From Candidatus Stahliibacteriota bacterium (lineage in GTDB: Bacteria > Hydrothermota > UBA3073), in NCBI GenBank assembly GCA_030627085.1, contig DAOUSS010000019.1, positions 1-13,904 on the forward strand: DNA of 13,904 nt, given 5' to 3'. Shown piece by piece: positions 1 through 5,494 of this stretch; position 1 is the stretch's first letter, and every line of letters begins with the position of its first letter. The position numbers and the translations under genes were made by a program. The notes beneath the pieces are model-generated. The model made no database searches, was not told where the DNA came from, and worked only from the letters and a program-made list of their open reading frames with translations.

Positions 1-719
1 GCAATTTCATTTTCATGATGGGGAAATATAAGGTCTTCCCCACCTGTATGGATATCAATCGTCTCTCCAAGATGTGTTAAAGACATAGCAGAGCATTCAA
101 TATGCCAGCCGGGTCTTCCTCTACCCCAGGGGCTCTCCCAGAAGGGTTCTCCCTCTTTCGCGCGTTTCCACAGGACAAAATCAAGAGGAGAGTGTTTTGT
201 CTCGTCTATCTCTACCCTTGCACCCTTTTTGAGGTCATCTATGCACTTTCCCGATAGTTTACCATAATCTGGAAATCTGGATATATCAAAGTATACTCCT
301 GTGTCGGTTGTATATGCATATCCCTTCTGGATAAGCCTCAATATAAGTTCTATAATCTCCTGAACATGCTGGGTAGCCTTTGGATAAAAGTCTGCCCTCT
401 CTATCCCCATAATATCACTACACCTCATAAATTCTTCTGCATTTCCTTCTGCAATCTCTCTATAGTCCTTATTTATTGTTTTTGTCTTTTCAATTATCTT
501 ATCATCAATATCTGTAACGTTCTGGATATGTTTTACCCTGAAACCTCTATATGTAAGCCATCTCTTCAATATGTCAGAAACCACATATGCTCTCATATGT
601 CCTATATGTGGTCTATCCTGCACGGTCATACCACATACATACATCTTTACCAGAGGGGCGGTCAGCGGAATAAACTCCTCTTTCTTTCTCGTAAGTGTAT
701 TATATATCTTCAAAGGCAT
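1..719 (-). CDS. cysS: Cysteinyl-tRNA synthetase, N-terminal part (cut by window edge)
   Basis: Class I aminoacyl-tRNA synthetase that charges tRNA-Cys with cysteine in the cytoplasm. I translated the minus strand from the ATG at 719-717. About 239 residues are visible; the C-terminal half, including the KMSKS loop and the anticodon-binding part, lies outside the window. Visible signatures are the CGMTVQDRPHIGH segment near residues 29-41, which holds the first zinc cysteine (C29) and the HIGH ATP-binding motif; the IQNVTDIDDKI segment; GRPGWHIECSAM with a second zinc cysteine; and the HTGGEDLIFPHHENE segment at the truncated end, which supplies the His and Glu zinc ligands. These are known CysRS features. 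No Shine-Dalgarno precedes the start, and the promoter is so close that the message should be leaderless. The gene is divergent from ptb. The identification is secure. Confidence 0.97.
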   Translation of the reverse strand, partial: MPLKIYNTLTRKKEEFIPLTAPLVKMYVCGMTVQDRPHIGHMRAYVVSDILKRWLTYRGFRVKHIQNVTDIDDKIIEKTKTINKDYREIAEGNAEEFMRCSDIMGIERADFYPKATQHVQEIIELILRLIQKGYAYTTDTGVYFDISRFPDYGKLSGKCIDDLKKGARVEIDETKHSPLDFVLWKRAKEGEPFWESPWGRGRPGWHIECSAMSLTHLGETIDIHTGGEDLIFPHHENEI

Positions 720-728
720 AGTGAAAGA

Positions 729-757
729 ATTATAACATAAAATACAAGAAAAGTCAA
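729..757 (-). promoter_or_regulatory. Housekeeping promoter of cysS
   Basis: On the minus strand, TTGACT (757-752) is followed by a 17-base spacer and a perfect TATAAT (734-729). Transcription should start about 7 bases downstream, near 722, only two or three bases before the cysS ATG at 719. This predicts a leaderless or nearly leaderless mRNA. The match is 11 of 12 to the sigma-70/sigma-A consensus. Confidence 0.85.
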
Positions 758-768
758 GGTTTTTTCTC

Positions 769-797
769 TTGACAAAATACAAAATCTGTGATATTAT
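769..797 (+). promoter_or_regulatory. Housekeeping promoter of ptb
   Basis: TTGACA (769-774), a 17-base spacer and TATTAT (792-797) match the sigma-70 consensus at 11 of 12 positions. The predicted start is near 804, just before the heptad array that forms the ptb leader. It lies back to back with the cysS promoter; the two -35 boxes are 11 bases apart, so one bound regulator could affect both. Confidence 0.8.
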
Positions 798-807
798 TAG
801 CCATATC

Positions 808-870
808 CTAACCAACTAACTGACTAAACTAACCAACTATTTTGCATTTTGATATTTGATTTTTGATTGG
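808..870. repeat. Heptad word array (9 units) forming the ptb leader
   Basis: The 63 bases split into nine consecutive 7-base units. The first five are CTAACCA/ACTAACT-type words (CTAACCA recurs exactly at 808 and 829). The last four are TGATTTT-type words. The array starts where the transcript should start and ends at the poly-G Shine-Dalgarno, so it makes up almost the whole 5' leader. Confidence 0.8.
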
Positions 871-879
871 GGGGGTATT

Positions 880-1761
880 ATGCTACGCTCGTTCAAGGAG
901 ATAGTTGAAGAGGCAAAGAAGATCAGGCCAAAAAAGATAACGATTGCCTGTGCAGATGATGAGGTTTCTATTGAGGCATGCAAAGATGTGAAGAAAGAGG
1001 GATTGGTAATTCCAATTCTTGTTGGTGACAGGAAAAAGATTATTGCAAAAGGTGGTGGGGAATTTGAAATTATAGATGCAGTTGGAGATGAAGCGATATT
1101 AAAGGCAGTGGAGATGGCAAGAATTGGAGAAGCGGATATGGTTATGAAAGGACATACATCAACACCAAAATTCTTAACGGGTGTCCTTGATAAAGAACGA
1201 GGACTGCGAACGGGAAGAACTCTCTCCCATATTGCCGTTATAGAATCGAAGTTCTACCATAAATTACTACTCCTTACAGACGGAGGTATAAATATCAAAC
1301 CAGATATAAAAACAAAAACGGATATAATAGTAAACGCGCTGGGACTTGCCGGGAAACTCGGGATAGAGAAACCAAAAGTAGCTCTCGTGGCAGCAGTAGA
1401 AACTATAAACGAAGACCTGTCTGAAACGATTGATGCTGCAATACTCGCAAAAGCCGGTGAGAGAAACCAACTTGGAAACTGCGAAATTGACGGACCTCTT
1501 GGAATGGACCTTGCAATATCACCAGAATCGGTAAGAATAAAAGGAATAAAGAGCAGAGTTGCGGGAGATGCAGATATTATTGTAATGCCTGATATATCCT
1601 GTGGCAACATCTCAGCGAAGGCATTGTTGTATCTGGGTGGCGCTAAGATAGCAGGATTTATAGCGGGCGCCCTCAAACCCTGCGTAATGCTTTCTCGTTC
1701 AGACAGTAAAGAGACAAAATTAAACTCAATAGCATTGGGAGTGATAGCATGTAAAATGTGA
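880..1761 (+). CDS. ptb: Phosphate butyryltransferase / phosphate acetyltransferase family
   Basis: Cytoplasmic acyltransferase of 293 residues that exchanges CoA and phosphate on a short-chain acyl group (acyl-CoA plus Pi to acyl phosphate plus CoA), normally paired with a butyrate or acetate kinase. Sequence signs: VMKGHTSTPKFLTGVL (88-103), DGPLGMDLAIS (204-214), VMPDISCGNISAKALLYL (235-252) and SRSDSKETKLNSIAL (272-286), all typical of Ptb. I chose the ATG at 880 because it follows a G-run Shine-Dalgarno (869-875) at good spacing; a TTG at 856 lies inside the repeat array. No kinase gene is in view. The last codons and stop fall inside a heptad array. Substrate length (butyryl, acetyl or branched) cannot be told from sequence alone. 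Confidence 0.9.
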   Translation: MLRSFKEIVEEAKKIRPKKITIACADDEVSIEACKDVKKEGLVIPILVGDRKKIIAKGGGEFEIIDAVGDEAILKAVEMARIGEADMVMKGHTSTPKFLTGVLDKERGLRTGRTLSHIAVIESKFYHKLLLLTDGGINIKPDIKTKTDIIVNALGLAGKLGIEKPKVALVAAVETINEDLSETIDAAILAKAGERNQLGNCEIDGPLGMDLAISPESVRIKGIKSRVAGDADIIVMPDISCGNISAKALLYLGGAKIAGFIAGALKPCVMLSRSDSKETKLNSIALGVIACKM

Positions 1762-1871
1762 AAGGTGGAATGTGGAATGTTAAATGTTAAATGTTGAATG
1801 TGAAATGTTAAACGTGAATCCAATTGTCAATTGTCATTAGTCAACGGTCATTAGTCTTATGTCTTCTGTTT
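1746..1871. repeat. Heptad word array (18 units) overlapping the 3' end of ptb
   Basis: Eighteen consecutive 7-base units without slippage. The words drift: early units end in ATGT (TAAATGT, GGAATGT), middle ones end in GTCA (ATTGTCA, TTAGTCA), and the last end in GTCT. The first two units and part of the third lie inside ptb and encode its last residues and stop codon, so the array either grew into the gene or moved the gene end. Confidence 0.85.
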
Positions 1872-1883
1872 GCTAAATGAGGA

Positions 1884-3221
1884 ATGAAAAAGTGGCTCTC
1901 TATCGGTATAGCTATATTACTTGCGGTTCTTGTATATCTTGCCCCTTTTGAAGGACTTACCGAACCTGCAAGGAGAACATTTGCAATACTTATAATTGCT
2001 GCTGTTCTCTGGATTTCTGAGGCAATACCTCTCTATGTTACTTCCTTCGTTATAGCCTTCCTTGAGGTTGTCCTGCTCAAAAATGTTCTGAATGTGAGTT
2101 ACAAGGTTTATCTATATCCCTTCTTTGATCCCATTATAGCACTCTTTCTGGGAGGATTTGTGCTTTCCCGTGCATTAAATAAATACGGCATTGACGAGAG
2201 GATAACGAGAGCAATTTTACTAAGAACAGGTAATAGTCCAAAAAGAATCCTGTTCGGTATGATGCTGGTCTCTGCATTTCTCTCTATGTGGATGTCAAAC
2301 ACTGCAACGGCTGCACTTATGATGACCATTGCAATAACTATAATAAATGCTCTGCCAGAAAAAGATCCATTTAAAATCGGTCTTGTCCTTGGCATTCCTT
2401 TCGCCTGTAATATCGGAGGAATGGCAACCCCGATAGGCACACCGCCCAACGCCATTGCAATAAGCAGTCTGGCAAGTCTCGGCATAAGTATATCGTTTAT
2501 AAAATGGATGCTAATTGCTCTTCCTATTGTGATTGTAATTCTCCTTTTAACCTGGTGGCTACTCTCCTCCATGTATAAAAGCAAGGTAAAGAATATTACA
2601 CTCAGCATGGAAAAACTACCCCCAATGGAAATAAAGGATAAATGGGTGGTTGCTGTTTTTATTATAACCGTTATCCTGTGGTTAACTGGCCAGATACACG
2701 GCATTCCTACCGGCGTAGTGGCACTTATACCACCTATAGTATTGATCGGTGGTGGATTTATAGATAGAGATGACTTCAGGTCACTCGGTTGGGATATCCT
2801 TATACTCATGGGTGGTGGATTATCCCTTGGAGTTGCTATGCAACAGAGTGGACTTGCAGAATGGATGGTGGAAAGATTAAACGTTGGAGGACTTGCATCC
2901 CCCATACTTCTGATGTTGATATTCTCATCTATTACAGTCGTTATGACCACATTTATCTCAAATACATCAACTGCTGCTCTCGTCTTGCCGATCGCAATAA
3001 CCATAGGGGCTGCACCTTCTGCACTGGCACTCATAACAGCCTTTTCTGCCTCTGTTGCAATGATTTTACCCATCAGCACTCCTCCAAATGCGATTGCCTA
3101 TGGCTCAGGACTTGTTTCTGTAAAAGATATGGCAAAGACAGGGTTTGTAGTGACATTTATATCCATATTTATTGTCACAGGTATGTCGATCCTGTTGACA
3201 AGGTTATTGGGATATTTATAA
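1884..3221 (+). CDS. DASS/SLC13 family sodium-coupled anion (di/tricarboxylate) transporter
   Basis: Inner-membrane secondary transporter of 445 residues, the usual length of the divalent anion:Na+ symporter family (CitT, VcINDY, SdcS). Such proteins take up dicarboxylates, citrate or sulfate with Na+, or exchange them. The protein is made almost entirely of hydrophobic helices. It has the internal twofold repeat of the family: SNT at 138-140 with TPPNAIA at 186-192, and again SNT at 359-361 with TPPNAIA at 399-405. These are the known Na+ and carboxylate binding signatures. The start ATG at 1884 has a GAGGA only one or two bases upstream, unusually close. It follows ptb after the heptad array, perhaps on the same transcript. 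The exact substrate is not determinable. Confidence 0.9.
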   Translation: MKKWLSIGIAILLAVLVYLAPFEGLTEPARRTFAILIIAAVLWISEAIPLYVTSFVIAFLEVVLLKNVLNVSYKVYLYPFFDPIIALFLGGFVLSRALNKYGIDERITRAILLRTGNSPKRILFGMMLVSAFLSMWMSNTATAALMMTIAITIINALPEKDPFKIGLVLGIPFACNIGGMATPIGTPPNAIAISSLASLGISISFIKWMLIALPIVIVILLLTWWLLSSMYKSKVKNITLSMEKLPPMEIKDKWVVAVFIITVILWLTGQIHGIPTGVVALIPPIVLIGGGFIDRDDFRSLGWDILILMGGGLSLGVAMQQSGLAEWMVERLNVGGLASPILLMLIFSSITVVMTTFISNTSTAALVLPIAITIGAAPSALALITAFSASVAMILPISTPPNAIAYGSGLVSVKDMAKTGFVVTFISIFIVTGMSILLTRLLGYL

Positions 3222-3222
3222 T
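3195..3222 (+). promoter_or_regulatory. Consensus promoter at the end of the transporter gene
   Basis: TTGACA (3195-3200), a 16-base spacer and TATAAT (3217-3222) are all consensus. The -10 box overlaps the TAA stop of the transporter. Predicted transcription starts near 3229 and would drive the zinc-ribbon gene through a leader of about 140 bases that is entirely repeats. Confidence 0.7.
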
Positions 3223-3229
3223 TAACAGA

Positions 3230-3292
3230 TGATTACAGATTTCAGTTTATAGATTGTAGATTACAAGTTATAGGTTACAGATTGTAGTATTG
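3230..3292. repeat. Heptad word array (9 units, AGATTGT type)
   Basis: Nine consecutive 7-base units, mostly AGATTGT, AGATTAC and AGGTTAC variants, begin just after the predicted transcription start. The last unit runs into the palindromic element at 3289. The same AGATTGT words appear at 7369 and 10345. Confidence 0.85.
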
Positions 3293-3319
3293 TCGCGACT
3301 AGAAAGTCGCTCCCACAAT
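3289..3319. repeat. REP-like palindrome
   Basis: Outer arms ATTGT (3289-3293) and ACAAT (3315-3319) enclose an inner stem GCGACT (3295-3300) / AGTCGC (3305-3310) with an AGAA loop. It is GC-rich compared with its surroundings. It resembles dispersed extragenic palindromes, lies between a heptad and an octamer array, and contains no gene. Confidence 0.7.
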
Positions 3320-3320
3320 T

Positions 3321-3360
3321 ACTCAATGACTTAATTACTTAATAACCCAATTACCATTTA
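3321..3360. repeat. Octamer word array (5 units)
   Basis: Five consecutive 8-base units of the ACTTAATT / ACCCAATT kind, each starting with AC. The array ends directly at the Shine-Dalgarno (CAGGGGG) of the zinc-ribbon gene. Confidence 0.8.
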
Positions 3361-3372
3361 CCAGGGGGATAA

Positions 3373-3720
3373 ATGGAAACAGTTAAATACGAAACCTGTC
3401 CGAGATGTAATTCCATTGATGTAAGAAACAATGTATACATAAAAAAGGGCGAATCCATAAGAATATATGTAGAGTGTGCAAAATGTGGCGGTTTTGTAGC
3501 AAGGTACGCCCTGACTAAATACACATCCGATAAACCCTATGAGTCTCTTCTTCAAAACTTGCGAATGGAGAGATTCCCGGGCTCAAGAACTGTTGCAAAA
3601 ACGATAGAGGAGTTCTCTACGCATGTAAGTGAAGCATTTGAACATGTTAAGAAGTTGCGAGACACTGTAAAGGAGAAACGAAAGGTGGAGGAGATTATAG
3701 TTGAGATAGAAAAAACTTGA
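3373..3720 (+). CDS. Small zinc-ribbon protein of unknown function
   Basis: A 115-residue soluble protein that I do not recognise as a named family. Residues 9-38 hold two CxxC pairs (CPRC at 9-12, CAKC at 35-38), a typical treble-clef/zinc-ribbon arrangement that should bind one Zn2+. From about residue 75 the sequence is helical and charged (EEFSTHVSEAFEHVKKLRD, then Lys/Glu-rich), probably a coiled coil for dimerisation. The ATG at 3373 follows a strong G-rich Shine-Dalgarno. It has its own consensus promoter at 3195-3222, and the promoter of the next operon overlaps its stop codon. A role in nucleic-acid binding or protein interaction would be a guess. The gene is well supported; the function is not. 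Confidence 0.8.
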   Translation: METVKYETCPRCNSIDVRNNVYIKKGESIRIYVECAKCGGFVARYALTKYTSDKPYESLLQNLRMERFPGSRTVAKTIEEFSTHVSEAFEHVKKLRDTVKEKRKVEEIIVEIEKT

Positions 3721-3745
3721 CATTCTGAACAATTTGTGATATAAT
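3717..3745 (+). promoter_or_regulatory. Perfect consensus promoter of the pal-tol operon
   Basis: TTGACA (3717-3722), a 17-base spacer and TATAAT (3740-3745) are a 12 of 12 match to the sigma-70 consensus with ideal spacing. The -35 box contains the TGA stop of the zinc-ribbon gene. Predicted start near 3752. No nearer promoter was found for pal, so the leader would be about 415 bases. Confidence 0.85.
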
Positions 3746-3766
3746 GTTTTTAACACCTATTTCGAC

Positions 3767-3819
3767 AAAAACTTCTAAGAAACTACCACCAAGGCACAAA
3801 GACACGTGGTTAAGTTTTT
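3767..3819. repeat. Short element with AAAAACTT / AAGTTTTT ends
   Basis: Terminal inverted repeats AAAAACTT (3767-3774) and AAGTTTTT (3812-3819), with CCAC (3786-3789) against GTGG (3806-3809). The right end, GTGGTTAAGTTTTT (3806-3819), is identical to the right end of the element at 3997-4134 and differs by one base from that at 7762-7880. The interior is a 9-base-period word of the ACCACCAAG / GCACAAAGA kind. It is probably a shortened member of that family. Confidence 0.65.
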
Positions 3820-3852
3820 GAGATTGCTTATTTTTTTGATGTATCACGAAGC

Positions 3853-3930
3853 TTGTAGGCACGGTTTCAAACCGTGCAAATCTACCTATCGGCAGATAGG
3901 TAATAGCACAAATTAAATTTGTGCCTACAA
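3853..3930. repeat. Compound palindromic element with TTGTAGGCAC ends
   Basis: Perfect 10-base terminal inverted repeats TTGTAGGCAC (3853-3862) and GTGCCTACAA (3921-3930). Inside are three perfect hairpins: GCACGGTTT/AAACCGTGC (3859-3877), TACCTATC/GATAGGTA (3883-3902) and GCACAAATT/AATTTGTGC (3906-3924). The first and third share bases with the outer ends, so the outer stem and the inner hairpins are alternatives. It resembles a non-coding REP-pair (BIME-like) element. Confidence 0.8.
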
Positions 3931-3996
3931 CCCCACAGCGAAATCTGCGTTAAAAAATAATAAAGCATTGAAGAGATGAGATTAAATGTCTTTGTA

Positions 3997-4134
3997 GTTT
4001 AAAAGATGGGATAAAAAGATTGGTCTTACCTGTCTGCCGACAGGCAAGATAAGAGGTCACAGAGGGAAGGAATAAAAATCTTTTATAATTTCTTAATACT
4101 AAACATCCTCTGTGTTCTCTGTGGTTAAGTTTTT
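3997..4134. repeat. Dispersed element, copy A (with nested palindrome), upstream of pal
   Basis: Homologous by eye to 7762-7880: both begin with AAAAGATGG-type sequence, contain AGAGGTCACAGAGG and TAAAAATCT, and end with CCTCTGTG, CTCTGTGG and TTAAGTTTTT/TTAGGTTTTT. CACAGAGG (4058-4065) and CCTCTGTG (4107-4114) form 8-base arms. Copy A carries about 20 extra bases (4029-4050) with the stem CCTGTC/GACAGG, absent from copy B. It ends 32 bases before the pal start. Confidence 0.75.
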
Positions 4135-4166
4135 CACACTACCCACTTTTTAACAGGGAGGTTTAT

Positions 4167-4652
4167 ATGGCAAAAAGACTGGCGCTTATAGTGATACTTC
4201 CCCTTGTACTTGTAAGCTGTGCAAGAAGGGAAGTCAAAGTGGAAGAAGAGGTGGTAATAACACCTGAAGAGGAAGTCATTGCAAAGGATACGATACCACC
4301 GGAAGTTGTCAAAATACCTCTTGAACTCTCCAGAGTTCACTTTGACTTTGATAAGTACGATATAAGACCGGATGACGCAAAGATTCTTGAAAAAAATGCA
4401 GAAGTCCTGAAGGTATATCCTAAGGTAAGGATAAAAATAGAGGGACATTGTGATGAAAGAGGAACAAATGAGTATAACCTTGCACTTGGAGAGAAGAGGG
4501 CTATTACTGCAAGAGACTATCTTGCAAGGCTTGGCATTGAAGAGGAAAAGATATCTACTATAAGCTATGGAGAGGAAAGACCACTTGTCCCCGCACACAA
4601 CGAATCGGCCTGGGCAAAGAATAGAAGAGCGGAGTTTGTAGTGCTCAAGTAA
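4167..4652 (+). CDS. pal: Peptidoglycan-associated lipoprotein Pal (OmpA-like)
   Basis: Outer-membrane lipoprotein of 161 residues that ties the outer membrane to peptidoglycan and works with the Tol complex during envelope constriction. Residues 1-17 are a lipoprotein signal ending in LVSC, giving a lipidated Cys18. Residues 19-50 are an acidic linker. The OmpA C-terminal domain follows: VHFDFDKYDIRPD (57-69), then the peptidoglycan-binding core GHCDERGTNEYNLALGEKRA (93-112) with D96 and R111 at the positions that contact diaminopimelate in the family, and NRRAEF (153-158). The start at 4167 follows a good GGGAGG Shine-Dalgarno. It is first in an operon reading pal, TPR lipoprotein, tolQ, tolR, M23 peptidase, whereas in proteobacteria pal comes after tolQRAB. 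Confidence 0.95.
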   Translation: MAKRLALIVILPLVLVSCARREVKVEEEVVITPEEEVIAKDTIPPEVVKIPLELSRVHFDFDKYDIRPDDAKILEKNAEVLKVYPKVRIKIEGHCDERGTNEYNLALGEKRAITARDYLARLGIEEEKISTISYGEERPLVPAHNESAWAKNRRAEFVVLK

Positions 4653-4699
4653 GTTAACAACGAAGTCACATATCAGCCATCAGTGTCCGATAAAAAAGC

Positions 4700-4724
4700 A
4701 AGGAGAAATGGGGAATTTCTCCTT
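4700..4724 (+). promoter_or_regulatory. Strong hairpin between pal and the TPR lipoprotein gene
   Basis: AAGGAGAAAT (4700-4709) and ATTTCTCCTT (4715-4724) form a perfect 10-base stem with a GGGGA loop. No U-tract follows, so it is a poor intrinsic terminator. It may stabilise or mark the processing of pal mRNA, or just be a repeat. The AAGGAG in the left arm is too far from the ATG at 4740 to serve it. Confidence 0.5.
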
Positions 4725-4739
4725 AGTATTTAATGCATT

Positions 4740-5387
4740 ATGCAATTTAAGACCATCGGTATACTTATAACCCTGGTGCTTTTTGGTTGTGCTGTGAGGA
4801 ATGAAGCAGTGCGTGTCAGGGAACAATTAAATTATATTGAAGAAAGCAACAGGAGAATAGAGGGTAGAATTACTCAACTTGACAGTCTCTCAAGGGAGGA
4901 GATAGAACTCATTATAAGGTTCCGAGCACAACAAGGTGAAGTCCTATCCCGAATTGGGGAAAATATAGAATCTACGAGAAATGCCGTCAATGAATTATCC
5001 GGTATATCTATCACACAAAAGGCCGATACATCTATTTCTTCCGACGTATATTCAATTGCCTATTCTGATTATTTACAAGGCAACTATGACCTTGCTATAT
5101 CAGGCTTCCTTACGTATATAAACTCCATTCCACGCCTTGACGAGGCAAGATACCTTCTGGGAGAGTGTTATTTCGAAAAAGAGAATTATATATACGCTAT
5201 TAAGTCCTTTGATATGGTAGTGCAGAACCATCCACGGAGCAAAAGAGCTCCAACGAGCCTCTATAAGATTGGAAAAATATACGAAACTATGAGAGATACG
5301 GTCTCTGCAAATCAGTACTTTGAGAGATTATCAAGTGATTATCCCGACTCGCCTGAGGCAGCACTCTTAAGGGACACCAGGCAGTGA
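4740..5387 (+). CDS. cpoB: Tol-Pal system TPR lipoprotein (CpoB/YbgF-like)
   Basis: A 215-residue exported protein. The signal peptide ends in LVLFGC, so Cys17 should be lipidated, unlike the soluble periplasmic E. coli CpoB. Residues 20-90 are a charged helical, likely coiled-coil region, as in CpoB, where it trimerises. Residues 103-207 hold three tetratricopeptide-like repeats (YSIAYSDYLQGNYDLAISGF, ARYLLGECYFEKENYIYAI and SLYKIGKIYETMRDTVSANQYF). CpoB coordinates peptidoglycan synthesis with Tol-driven outer-membrane constriction; the position between pal and tolQ supports the same role here. There is no clear Shine-Dalgarno. An alternative is an outer-membrane assembly BamD-like lipoprotein, but the length and neighbours favour CpoB. 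Confidence 0.75.
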   Translation: MQFKTIGILITLVLFGCAVRNEAVRVREQLNYIEESNRRIEGRITQLDSLSREEIELIIRFRAQQGEVLSRIGENIESTRNAVNELSGISITQKADTSISSDVYSIAYSDYLQGNYDLAISGFLTYINSIPRLDEARYLLGECYFEKENYIYAIKSFDMVVQNHPRSKRAPTSLYKIGKIYETMRDTVSANQYFERLSSDYPDSPEAALLRDTRQ

Positions 5388-5388
5388 A

Positions 5389-5493
5389 TATCTAATTCCT
5401 AATGTCGAATACCTAATCAGTCTTTAGTCTGTGGTCTTCGGTCTTTTGCCTTCGGATATTAGTCATTCTGGAAGGTTTAACAGTAACCAGTAG
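5389..5493. repeat. Heptad word array (15 units) filling the cpoB-tolQ gap
   Basis: The gap between the TGA at 5385-5387 and the tolQ ATG at 5495 is 107 bases, of which 105 read as fifteen 7-base units. Early units end in CTAA (TTCCTAA), middle units in GTCT (TTAGTCT, TCGGTCT), and the last are looser (ACAGTAA, CCAGTAG). No gene or clear Shine-Dalgarno is present. Confidence 0.85.
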
Positions 5494-5494
5494 T

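Larger units (their letters stand above)
3746..4166 (+). other. Long repeat-filled leader of the pal operon, no gene
   Basis: Between the consensus promoter and pal I see no coding frame with protein-like character. The stretch holds three repeat elements (3767-3819, 3853-3930, 3997-4134) plus a short AAATCTGCGT word at 3941 that recurs at 7511. No riboswitch or tRNA could be recognised. If transcribed, the leader would be highly structured. Confidence 0.6.

Noticed and set aside
366..740. Plus-strand open frame of 124 codons
   Set aside because: It lies antisense to cysS, has no Shine-Dalgarno, and its translation is rich in Cys, Ile and Tyr without family character.
2108..3079. Long minus-strand open frame
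   Set aside because: It is the antisense shadow of the DASS transporter, whose plus-strand motifs are clear.
3853..3930. Cloverleaf-like fold as a tRNA
   Set aside because: The arms are perfect palindromes that share bases, and no T-loop, anticodon arm or CCA pattern is present.
4700..4724. Hairpin as an intrinsic terminator after pal
   Set aside because: No run of T follows, and the downstream genes seem to depend on read-through, so only a hairpin is claimed.
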